The notes under the pieces were generated by a model. That model was not told the DNA's origin, made no database searches, and worked only from the letters and a program-made list of their open reading frames with translations. This document shows, piece by piece, positions 25,595 through 31,894 of a stretch of DNA of 34,954 nt (its first letter is position 1; every line of letters begins with the position of its first letter). The DNA is from JBJHCA01 sp050485785 (GTDB lineage Bacteria; Bacteroidota; Bacteroidia; Chitinophagales; Saprospiraceae), in assembly GCA_050485785.1 (NCBI GenBank), contig JBJHCA010000032.1:1-34954 (forward strand). Direction: 5' to 3'. Both the position numbers and the translations under genes were made by a program.

Positions 25595-25641
25595 CAAAAA
25601 TATATTCAGACCTTTTTATTCTTTATGATGGATATCATAAA
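25595..25641 (-). promoter_or_regulatory. Cox operon promoter with FNR/Crp-like palindrome
   Basis: On the minus strand TATTTTTG (25595-25602) matches the -7 element; no -33 TTG is present at the expected place. Instead a perfect palindrome TTTATGAT-N4-ATCATAAA (25622-25641) is centred about 43 bases upstream of the inferred start. That is close to the -41.5 position used by Crp/Fnr activators, whose sites have the same arm-N4-arm form. Confidence 0.5.
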
Positions 25642-25760
25642 ATAGTATGAGTTTTGTCAGGATTTGGTGTGGGGGGCCAGATTTTGAACATAATGGGCTG
25701 GCTTGTTTCAATCCTTGTTGCTTAGGAATGGCCTGTTAAAGATCTACCATTTTAGCGAAC

Positions 25761-25790
25761 TTGTGCTCGTGCCCATTTGCATTATATTTG
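25761..25790 (+). promoter_or_regulatory. Consensus Bacteroidetes promoter
   Basis: TTG (25761-25763), 19 bases, TATATTTG (25783-25790): a near-perfect -33/-7 pair. It points to the small reading frame starting at 25811. Confidence 0.7.
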
Positions 25791-25810
25791 CACAATATCA
25801 ACTTTACGCC

Positions 25811-25979
25811 ATGCAAAGCAATGCTAAAGACAACGCGCCTAAAAACGGCAAGCCCACAAAGCCCGTAACACCTTAAAAAGGTGAGAAAGAAAAAGCCTGA
25901 ACCCGGTAGCAACGAGGCTGTTATGGCTGCGATGAGGTACGCAAAAAAGAATCCGATTAAGTTTGTATGGGAAAACTGA
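25811..25979 (+). pseudogene. Small basic protein gene with +1 frame break
   Basis: Behind a strong promoter, ATG at 25811 opens a 21-residue frame (MQSNAKDNAPKNGKPTKPVTP) that stops at CCT TAA. Shifting one base forward at that point continues with LKKVRKKKPEPGSNEAVMAAM... to a stop at 25977, giving a ~54-residue, very basic, protein-like product (C-terminus NPIKFVWEN). The break lies in CCTTAAAAAG, so an indel in the A-run, a sequencing error, or +1 programmed frameshifting are all possible. A GTG at 25881 could start the second half alone. No family recognised. Confidence 0.35.
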
Positions 25980-26216
25980 ATGTACTACTGGATACCATGT
26001 GGTAATAGAAATATACCGCAACAAGCGCTAGATCAAAAGGAAATCATGGAAGATCGGCACGGTAAAAATGCAACGATCAATGCAAGTCAATTACCTGCCG
26101 AAATCTGGTATGAAGTAATTGGTGAAAGCACCGTAACTGATGCAATCTTAGATCGATTAGTGCATACATCGCACAGCATTGAACTGAAAGGAGAACGTCT
26201 AAGGAAAAAACAGTAA
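25980..26216 (+). pseudogene. IstB C-terminal remnant (IS21-family transposition helper ATPase)
   Basis: The translation EIMEDRHGKNATINASQLPAEIWYEVIGE followed by TDAILDRLVHTSHSIELKGERLRKK is the C-terminal end of IstB, the AAA+ ATPase of IS21-type insertion sequences. Walker A and B regions are missing, so this is a truncated relic: similarity begins near 26020 while an open frame starts by chance at 25980. IS21-type terminal repeats follow at 26259-26307, as expected at the right end of the element. Confidence 0.85.
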
Positions 26217-26258
26217 TTTTGTCTGAATAATTGCCACCTAAAATCGAAAACCTTCAGG

Positions 26259-26307
26259 GGTGGGTCAATATCACCGGATTGGTGGGTCAGTATCACCGGA
26301 TTATGCA
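26259..26307 (+). mobile_element. IS21-family right end: tandem terminal repeats
   Basis: Two adjacent 22-base copies (26259-26280 and 26281-26302) of GGTGGGTCA-(A/G)-TATCACCGGATT differing at one base, followed by ATGCA. Such multiple terminal repeats mark the ends of IS21-type elements. The istB remnant ends 43 bases upstream, giving a coherent right end. Confidence 0.8.
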
Positions 26308-26363
26308 CCTTTTTCATACTTTTGGTTCATATCTTTTTTTGAACTCAAAAGTATTGGCGCTTA

Positions 26364-26615
26364 TCAGTTAATACAATATGCACTACGTCGGATGCGTACC
26401 CTGCGATTTGGCTTAACGGTTTTTTTGTACTCCAGTAAATGGGCGTCCATCTCGCCTTCTTACGCTGCATAAATCATCGATTGAAGTAAATCTGTAAATT
26501 TCCCTTCTTTCCCAATTAACTCATCTCCAGCGTACAACCTTCGTAAAACTTCTGATTGTCGCTCCGGATCAGGTATCAATTCTTCTAATCTCGGCGCTTT
26601 TTCTTTCTAATTCTT
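26364..26615 (-). pseudogene. Decayed IS256/Mutator-type transposase N-terminal fragment
   Basis: On the minus strand the interrupted frame reads EELIPDPERQSEVLRRLYAG, then DELIGKEGKFTDLLQSMIYAA, stop (TAA), then EGEMDAHLLEYKKTVKPNRR. This matches the start of Mutator-family transposases (…LIGKEG…LEGEMDAHL…NRR…). An in-frame stop replaces the residue before EGEMDAHL and the catalytic part is absent, so it is a relic. Confidence 0.6.
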
Positions 26616-26707
26616 TAAAGTTTATCAAAGTTATAAAATATCCTTTGACACACTTTTCTAAACGAACTCTTTTCATGTAGCAGGAGAGGCACATTATGTG
26701 CAATACA

Positions 26708-27958
26708 TTATTCTAATTCCGCTTCTAGTTCTTCTAGAAACTTATGTAGCCAGTTCGAATTCCCGGCACCTAAAAACCGTCCGTCTGGGTCGTAGATCAA
26801 AAAAGTTGGAAATGAGTTGATACCCCAAGTATTTAAGAATTCCCGTTCAATAATGTACATAGGAATCTCGATACCCCGCTCAGCTAATTGTTGAAGAAGT
26901 TCTGGATTACTATCAATCCCATTGAGGGCTGTGAACTGTACTTGCGTGTACTTCCCTTCTTTTAAAGATTGATTAATTGAATACATGGATCGCATGCATG
27001 GCAAACAATTGTAGTACCAGAAATCGATCACCAACCATTTACCGGGTTCATTATAAATGAATACTCTATCTCCATTGAGGTCGATAACTGGAATGTTTAG
27101 AATATCCTGTAATACAGGTCTTTCAAGTACTGCTTTACTTTTAATGCTGTCATAGTATGCCTGTTTAATTCCTATATCAATAACCCTGGCATCGTACCCC
27201 TGAAGAATAAAATAGGTCGGATTCAAAATTGAATCGTGAAATGGTTGGTCAACCCGGTATCCGCTAAATGATAAGTCAAAACCATGATACAGGTCAGTTT
27301 TGAGATCATGGAATTTATCTCTGACACCTTGTATTAGCCAGGTTTGTGGATCAATATATATTGTTCTGATCTCAAGTATAGAAGATAACTCATTTCGAAA
27401 GGATCTTTCCAGTAAAATTAATTCAGGATTCTCATCATTTTCCCTGATTTGAAAAGAATATCGCAGCGAATCCAGATCTTTTAGGTAATAATGAAGATGA
27501 ACAAGCTCATGCCAATTCCACGATGCGCCCAGCTTATTAAGTGTTCTGGATTCAGGAAACTCGACAATTTCTCTATAGTAACTTGTTCGCCTGTAAAAGA
27601 CTGTATCAATATGCAATTGTGAAAAAATGGTACTTACCGGTTTTTGATTGTCTTCAAACGATATTATTTCAATCCATTCTATATCCCATCCAAAGTTGTT
27701 ATTTGGATTTTTATTGAGAAACACTTGACAGGATTTTTCCAGTGGCACATCTCCCCCGAGTTGTTGAAGGAATAATGAATTAAAACTATACTCTACCTGA
27801 TTTAATTTATCCATGGTAAATAGAACGGAATCAATCACCTGAAGCACCTTCCATTCGTTAGTTATAGAAAATGTTGATGTTATAACTTGTGCTAACAAAT
27901 GTTTGCCTGATACAGGAAAGAGTAAAAGTAAAGGCAGTAAAATTTTGTATAAAAGCAC
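26708..27958 (-). CDS. Secreted thioredoxin-like (TlpA-type) protein with long N-terminal domain
   Basis: 416 residues. Signal peptide 1-24 (LLPLLLLFPVSGKHLLAQ). Residues 25-285 form a beta-rich domain I do not recognise, resembling the pre-thioredoxin domains of Bacteroidetes TlpA proteins. Residues 285-416 are a thioredoxin fold: PVIDLNGDRVFIYNEPGKWLVIDFWYYNCLPCM with active-site C318-LP-C321 and cis-Pro384 in NSFPTF. It should act as a thiol-disulfide oxidoreductase in the periplasm. It lies 53 bases downstream of a Cys-rich lipoprotein gene on the same strand, probably its partner or substrate. Confidence 0.82.
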   Translation of the reverse strand: MLLYKILLPLLLLFPVSGKHLLAQVITSTFSITNEWKVLQVIDSVLFTMDKLNQVEYSFNSLFLQQLGGDVPLEKSCQVFLNKNPNNNFGWDIEWIEIISFEDNQKPVSTIFSQLHIDTVFYRRTSYYREIVEFPESRTLNKLGASWNWHELVHLHYYLKDLDSLRYSFQIRENDENPELILLERSFRNELSSILEIRTIYIDPQTWLIQGVRDKFHDLKTDLYHGFDLSFSGYRVDQPFHDSILNPTYFILQGYDARVIDIGIKQAYYDSIKSKAVLERPVLQDILNIPVIDLNGDRVFIYNEPGKWLVIDFWYYNCLPCMRSMYSINQSLKEGKYTQVQFTALNGIDSNPELLQQLAERGIEIPMYIIEREFLNTWGINSFPTFLIYDPDGRFLGAGNSNWLHKFLEELEAELE

Positions 27959-28011
27959 AGGTTATTTTTTTCGTCGAAAATTAACTTCTTTAAGAAAATC
28001 CATGGATGACT

Positions 28012-28521
28012 TCATTTGGGGACTACTCTACACATTAGTAAGCCTGTTTCTCTATGGCATGGAATATCAATATTATGGCATACACAAGTTTGATTTTGTG
28101 GCACACAAAGTAAACAACAATGTACATTTTCACAATCAATATCAGGAGCCATACTATTATGGTTATTTGTATCAAAAAATGATGTTATGTAGGCATTCTC
28201 ATTATCTGAATAAAATCTTGCATAAATATAGGTTATATTATCTGTACTACGCACTACTCCATATTCGAAATATTCTCCATACTTTTGAATATTCGCTTCA
28301 AGTCTTGTATCAAAAAATAACCTTAGTTTGTTTTCATCACTCAATAACACAGGGTCGCTTTTTCCATCGTCTTTAATAAGTAAGTCATGAAACGATATTA
28401 CTGATTCACTTTGTTGTTGAATTTTGAGGTCTTCATTTTTTAAGACCAATTCACTTGAATCAGTACAACTTACTAAAATTGTAATAATACTCCAACTAAA
28501 AAGAAATTTAAATAATCTCAT
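28012..28521 (-). CDS. Cys-rich lipoprotein of unknown function
   Basis: 169 residues. SPII lipobox ILVSC (Cys19). The middle (residues 25-120) is polar. The last 40 residues carry eight cysteines (C130, C135, C136, C139, C146, C148, C155, C164; pattern C-x4-CC-x2-C-x6-C-x-C-x6-C-x8-C), likely disulfide-bonded. No family recognised. The thioredoxin-like gene follows on the same strand, so this may be its client. The start codon lies 35 bases from a run of eleven C on the plus strand (G on the coding strand). Confidence 0.7.
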   Translation of the reverse strand: MRLFKFLFSWSIITILVSCTDSSELVLKNEDLKIQQQSESVISFHDLLIKDDGKSDPVLLSDENKLRLFFDTRLEANIQKYGEYFEYGVVRSTDNITYIYARFYSDNENAYITSFFDTNNHNSMAPDIDCENVHCCLLCVPQNQTCVCHNIDIPCHRETGLLMCRVVPK

Positions 28522-28555
28522 GATTAAAAATTTAAGTTAAGAAAATGTAATAATA

Positions 28556-28566
28556 CCCCCCCCCCC
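28556..28566. repeat. Homopolymer of 11 C upstream of Cys-rich lipoprotein
   Basis: Eleven C in an otherwise A/T-rich intergenic region, located between any promoter and the start codon at 28521 or within the promoter. Homopolymers of this size can vary by slippage (phase variation), or reflect assembly uncertainty. Confidence 0.6.
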
Positions 28567-28877
28567 TATTTCGCAAATCATTAATATTATTTAACATATA
28601 TTTAACTTTTTAAGCTGGGAAATGTGCTTTACTGCTACATGTGCACCCATGGCCATATTTCCAGTGCTGATTATCTAAGATTTTTACTATTTCGAGCGAA
28701 CATTTCAAGTGGTATAAAACAAACCACAATTTTCCGGCTTCGAATGTCGCCAACAATCAATAGCGAACGTCCAAAGCTCAACTAACGGCAAAAAAATAGT
28801 CCGGAATCTGTGCGAAATTTTTGATTTCGTTGAAAACTTGTTTACAGCGCTAAAAGGCGCGGAGCGCTTTAAAAAAC
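28567..28877. other. Intergenic region before histidine-kinase fragment
   Basis: About 310 bases. A stop-to-stop frame without start codon (about 28720-28920, plus strand; ...CEIFDFVENLF, then GAERFKKLAIPKETLPQN) looks protein-like and could be the tail of a lost gene, but no start or family is seen. Two AGCGCT palindromes lie close to 28850-28868. Confidence 0.3.
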
Positions 28878-30440
28878 TTGCTATACCAAAAGAAACCTTA
28901 CCACAGAACGATACTCTTGGAACTTAAAGAGAACCTTCATAGTTTTATTTGGTACATTAGAGCATACCTGGGGTCGAAAAAAGAACGTACTTACCTTGAA
29001 TCGACGCTGGGGAAAATAATTGCCGGGGTGGTATTGGGTAGTATTGCTCTATTGGTTTACTGGTCCAGTACAAATTTCGCATTCAATCAGATTTTGAATC
29101 TCGTTGAAAAAATTTCAGAACCGAACCATAATTTGGTTTTGGTCAATAAGCTTTTCAGGGATATTATAAAGTTGGATCAGCAAAAGCAAAAGTTGGCTGC
29201 TGAAAAACCTGATGATAAACGGATTTATTATTTGCAGAACAACGATCATATTTACGAAACCATAGATTCGCTGAAACTACTGTTGCCTGCAAACAGCCTG
29301 CAAGCTTTGAGGTTGGATATTATGATTAATTTGTTGGAAGAGCGCGATAGAGTTTTTCTAAACTACATAAGTCTTAGAAGTGACCTGATGACCAACAAAA
29401 GCCTGAGTTCTCAGGTACAATCGCTGGCCAGGTTGTTGTCTGAATCAAGAACGAACGGAGCAAGTAGTATTTCTAAACGAGAAAACAGGGTTACCAGAAC
29501 TACCACTATTATTCCATCAGACACTATTACTGTATTGAAAGAGCCTGAAAATGAATCCGTGTTTCGCAGATTTTTCGGTTCCAGAAGAGCTTCTGAAATA
29601 GAAATGGTCACTACACCGACTACTATTGTAGAAGAAGAAATTGACATTGTTGCCGATACTATTCCACAAGGTATAAATGATTCGCTGGCTATAGTTATAG
29701 AGCAAAGAATAAGAAATATTGAACGCCGACAGCAGGTGCAAAGCACCCGACTACTGGAAAGTGAATTGGAGTTTCTGATTGTAAGCGATTATCTTATCAG
29801 TGAATTGTTGAGTATTTTAAAGGATATTGAAAACGACGAGCTTGCCATTTCGGAACAAGATAAAATTGCTGCATTTGACTTGGTAAATGAAGCGCTGGAC
29901 AGATCGACCTTGCTTTTACTGATTTTGATTGCCGGCGTATTTATTTTATTGTTTTTTATTGCGATTGATATTTCTAAATCTCGACGATACCGGCGGCAGC
30001 TTTCCCGGACAAAGGAAGCTGCTGAAAATCTGAGTCAGGTAAAGCAGCGTTTTTTGGCCAATATGAGCCACGATATAAGAACGCCCTTACAATCTATTCT
30101 GGGCTTTTCTGAGCAATTGCAGCATAATAATACGAAAGATTCCGATGCCTTAAATGCTATTCACAAGTCTGCACTTTACCTGCTTCAGATTGTAAATGAA
30201 ATTCTGGATTACTCCCGTATAATTTCGGGCAAATTTAAATTGGATAACAAGCCTTTTGAATTGCAACAACACATAGCAGCCATTGCACTTCATTTCGGAT
30301 GTTTGCCAACGGAGTTGGAACCTGAACAAGTGCACGAATATCTTTACATGCTGCAGCAGAGGAGTAAAACACCATCCCAGACGTATTTCAAACACACAGT
30401 TTGCGGGCTGCGTTTTTTACTGAAAAGTGAGGGTCTTTAG
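28878..30440 (+). pseudogene. Truncated sensor histidine kinase fused in frame to tyrosine-recombinase fragment
   Basis: 520-residue frame from a TTG. Residues 46-64 and 344-363 are transmembrane helices bracketing a ~280-residue sensor region with coiled-coil segments. HisKA follows with the phospho-acceptor His398 (FLANMSHDIRTPLQSILGFSE). Kinase similarity ends around residue 462 (GKFKLDNKPFELQ), before any ATP-binding domain. From about residue 465 the sequence becomes the N-terminal SAM-like domain of a Bacteroidetes tyrosine recombinase (LHFGCLPTELEPEQVHEYLY, QRSKTPSQTYFKHTV, LRFLLKSEGL) and stops at TAG. The frame beyond the stop continues YDYLHLPSIR, as in those recombinases. So the kinase cannot phosphorylate and the recombinase lacks its catalytic domain. 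Confidence 0.8.
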
Positions 30441-30470
30441 TATGATTATCTTCATTTACCCAGTATACGT
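30441..30470 (+). pseudogene. Continuation of tyrosine-recombinase remnant after stop codon
   Basis: In frame with the preceding fragment and directly after its TAG, the bases encode YDYLHLPSIR, the expected next segment of the recombinase. Similarity ends at the IS21-type end beginning near 30471. Confidence 0.65.
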
Positions 30471-30471
30471 A

Positions 30472-30561
30472 TATTCCGGAGCATACTGACCCCCTAAAAC
30501 GGGCTTAAAACTACAAAATTTGCAAAAAAAAGCGAACTGCCATTCCGGCGGATGCTTCCCC
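30472..30561 (+). mobile_element. IS21-type left-end repeats
   Basis: TATTCCGGAGCATACTGACC(CCC) at 30472-30494 and CATTCCGGCGGATGCTTCCCC at 30541-30561 are diverged copies of one repeat. The first is a near reverse complement of the IS21 right-end repeat at 26281-26307 (shared GGGTCAGTAT and CCGGA when read on the minus strand). It interrupts the recombinase remnant. No istA follows; only the end survives. Confidence 0.6.
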
Positions 30562-30749
30562 TGTAACATTTGATGTTTATGGGTAGGGGAACTTATGCCA
30601 TTCACTGGCAATAAAATGCTGAAAATGAATCAAAATCCCAAAATAATACCATTGCTGGCCACCTATATCCGGAAATCTGCCTATGTCCAATTACTGCCAA
30701 ACTGACGAAAAACCCATAATACTTTAAGACAACAGTAAAACCAGGTTCC
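30562..30749. other. Non-coding stretch between IS end and attC-like site
   Basis: No gene recognised; a possible third diverged terminal repeat (CTATATCCGGAAATCTGCC near 30662-30680) suggests this is still IS-derived. Confidence 0.35.
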
Positions 30750-30807
30750 GTTCAACAGCGGCTCCATTGTTCGTGCTGCGCACGCAACGAAGCCTTAGTT
30801 GTTGGGC
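30750..30807 (-). repeat. attC-like site 1 (58 bases)
   Basis: Begins GTTCAAC (fits RYYYAAC) and ends GTTGGGC (fits GTTRRRY), the two outer boxes of integron attC sites. Inside, GGCTCC..GTTCGTGC pairs imperfectly with GCACGCAAC..GAAGCC around a 3-base loop, leaving unpaired bases and unequal spacers, as in attC. The length equals that of short classical attC sites. It lies 3' of the HigA gene on its strand, where a cassette's attC belongs. Inference without a covariance-model search. Confidence 0.5.
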
Positions 30808-30825
30808 GGTCGGCTTTCTTTTCTG

Positions 30826-31152
30826 TCAAGCGAGTTTAACAAAGTTGTCTTCAAGTTTTACGTTAAAGTTTATTTCTGCTTTTAATGCCTTAAACACTTT
30901 CAAAATGGTGTCAATTGTAGCACTGTTAGCACTGCTTTCAAGTTTAGAGATTTGAGCTTTCTGAACTCCAACAAGTCGTCCAAGCTCTTCTTGTGTCAAG
31001 TTTCTTTTTTGTCTGGCTGCTTTAATCATTTTCCCTAAAACGTCCATACGAAGTTCATACTCGTATTCATCTCGCTCTTGTGTCCCAACTTTGCCGATAT
31101 ACTTGTCTTTCATCTCGGCAAGTGAGTAAGTCTTTAATTCTTTAGTTGCCAT
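30826..31152 (-). CDS. higA: HigA-type antitoxin, XRE helix-turn-helix protein
   Basis: 108 residues. A Cro/C1-type helix-turn-helix spans about residues 38-75 (LGKMIKAARQKRNLTQEELGRLVGVQKAQISKLE); the N-terminal 37 residues (LAEMKDKYIGKVGTQERDEYEYEL) are typical of antitoxins paired with RelE/HigB-like toxins. It follows the toxin reading frame by four bases in the HigBA order (toxin first). It should bind toxin and repress the shared promoter. The toxin upstream is interrupted, so this antitoxin may now be an orphan regulator. Confidence 0.85.
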   Translation of the reverse strand: MATKELKTYSLAEMKDKYIGKVGTQERDEYEYELRMDVLGKMIKAARQKRNLTQEELGRLVGVQKAQISKLESSANSATIDTILKVFKALKAEINFNVKLEDNFVKLA

Positions 31153-31156
31153 ATGA

Positions 31157-31498
31157 TTACTTTTTTAGTTTGTTGTTAAAATATTTGTCTCTCAGTCTTA
31201 CTGCCCGGTTAATTTCGTTAGCCGGAACTTTGTCAACTTTCTTTATGAAACCGTGGGTTACTATTACCAAAGTTTCTTTATTATCTGTCTTGTTCTAAAA
31301 TACGAGAAGTCTGATTTGTAGTCCTGCGAACTTTGTCCGAAACTCCCAAATGTCATTTTGTAGTTTCTTGAAAAGCTTTGGGTCATTAGTTTGTTCAGCA
31401 AGGTCAATATTGTAAAAGATTTTCTTAATTGTCTTTGTGTCGAGTTGCGAAATGAACTCGTCCGCTTCTTCTAAAAATTTTGTTTCGAAAAATCTCAT
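31157..31498 (-). pseudogene. higB: HigB/RelE-like toxin interrupted by an amber codon
   Basis: The first 67 residues (FETKFLEEADEFISQLDTKT through KKLQNDIWEFRTKFAGLQIRLLVF) are a Gp49/HigB-type mRNA interferase. A TAG at 31295-31297 follows, and the same frame then continues for 45 residues (NKTDNKETLVIVTHGFIKKVDKVP, NEINRAVRLRDKYF) to a TAA at 31157-31159, completing the family's usual ~110 residues. Relatives have Trp at the stop position (FW-KTD), so TGG to TAG is the simplest explanation. Without suppression only a truncated, probably inactive, toxin is made. Confidence 0.85.
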
Positions 31499-31522
31499 TC
31501 AATATTGTCTTGTTTAACGTCA

Positions 31523-31555
31523 CAAAGACAATAAATGTTTCCATAAATAGAAACA
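31523..31555 (-). promoter_or_regulatory. HigBA promoter and likely antitoxin operator
   Basis: Minus-strand TGTCTTTG (31523-31530) is one base from the -7 consensus, 25 bases before the toxin ATG. Over the -33 region lies a perfect inverted repeat TGTTTC-N8-GAAACA (31536-31555), the expected size and position for XRE-antitoxin autorepression. Confidence 0.45.
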
Positions 31556-31598
31556 ATATTTTATGTGTTTGTTCTTGGTTTCTGTTTTCTAAGCTGAC

Positions 31599-31730
31599 GC
31601 ATAACGGTTTGCGTGTATGTGCAGTAGCGGATTAGAAGCACTTTCCTGTCCGTTTAGCACAAAGTTTCTTAGAAACACAGACCTTCGATTTACCACTATA
31701 CCCGCTATTGCCACATACACGCTGTTATGC
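31599..31730 (-). repeat. attC-like site 2 (132 bases)
   Basis: Outer boxes GCATAAC (31599-31605) and GTTATGC (31724-31730) are exact reverse complements and nearly fit the attC core. The inner arms GCGTGTATGTG..AGTAGCGG and CCGCTATT..CACATACACGC pair over about 20 bases with one extra unpaired base, and the spacers next to the outer boxes differ in length (GGTTT versus A). A ~70-base loop region separates the arms. This is the layout of long attC sites (VCR-like). It lies between kwaB and the toxin gene. Confidence 0.6.
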
Positions 31731-31894
31731 AATCGTGCTTCTACTTTGCTCGATATTTCTATGTTATATTTCATTAATTAAATTCTTTTGTGCGTTGGGG
31801 CATTTTTTAATATTTATCTTTTTTCGGGCAGGGACTTGGAAGCTCTTTTGCAGGTTTTGGTCTAGCGTTGGTTTTGTGCAACCTGCAAATGTGC
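31731..31894. other. Region downstream of kwaB with hairpin
   Basis: Contains a perfect 10-bp inverted repeat TTTGCAGGTT (31847-31856) / AACCTGCAAA (31880-31889), with outer AAGC/GCTT bases also complementary, directly after the kwaB stop on its strand. It may end the defence operon transcript or be part of another cassette-type site. Confidence 0.4.

Noticed and set aside
25980..26216. Independent 78-residue protein gene
   Set aside because: The translation is the C-terminus of IstB; the open frame upstream of about 26020 is accidental.
26259..26302. CRISPR-like or satellite repeat
   Set aside because: Only two adjacent copies without spacers, placed right after istB; terminal repeats of IS21-type elements explain it.
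28720..28920. Open frame ...CEIFDFVENLF... before the kinase
   Set aside because: No start codon and no recognised family; mentioned only as a possible gene tail.
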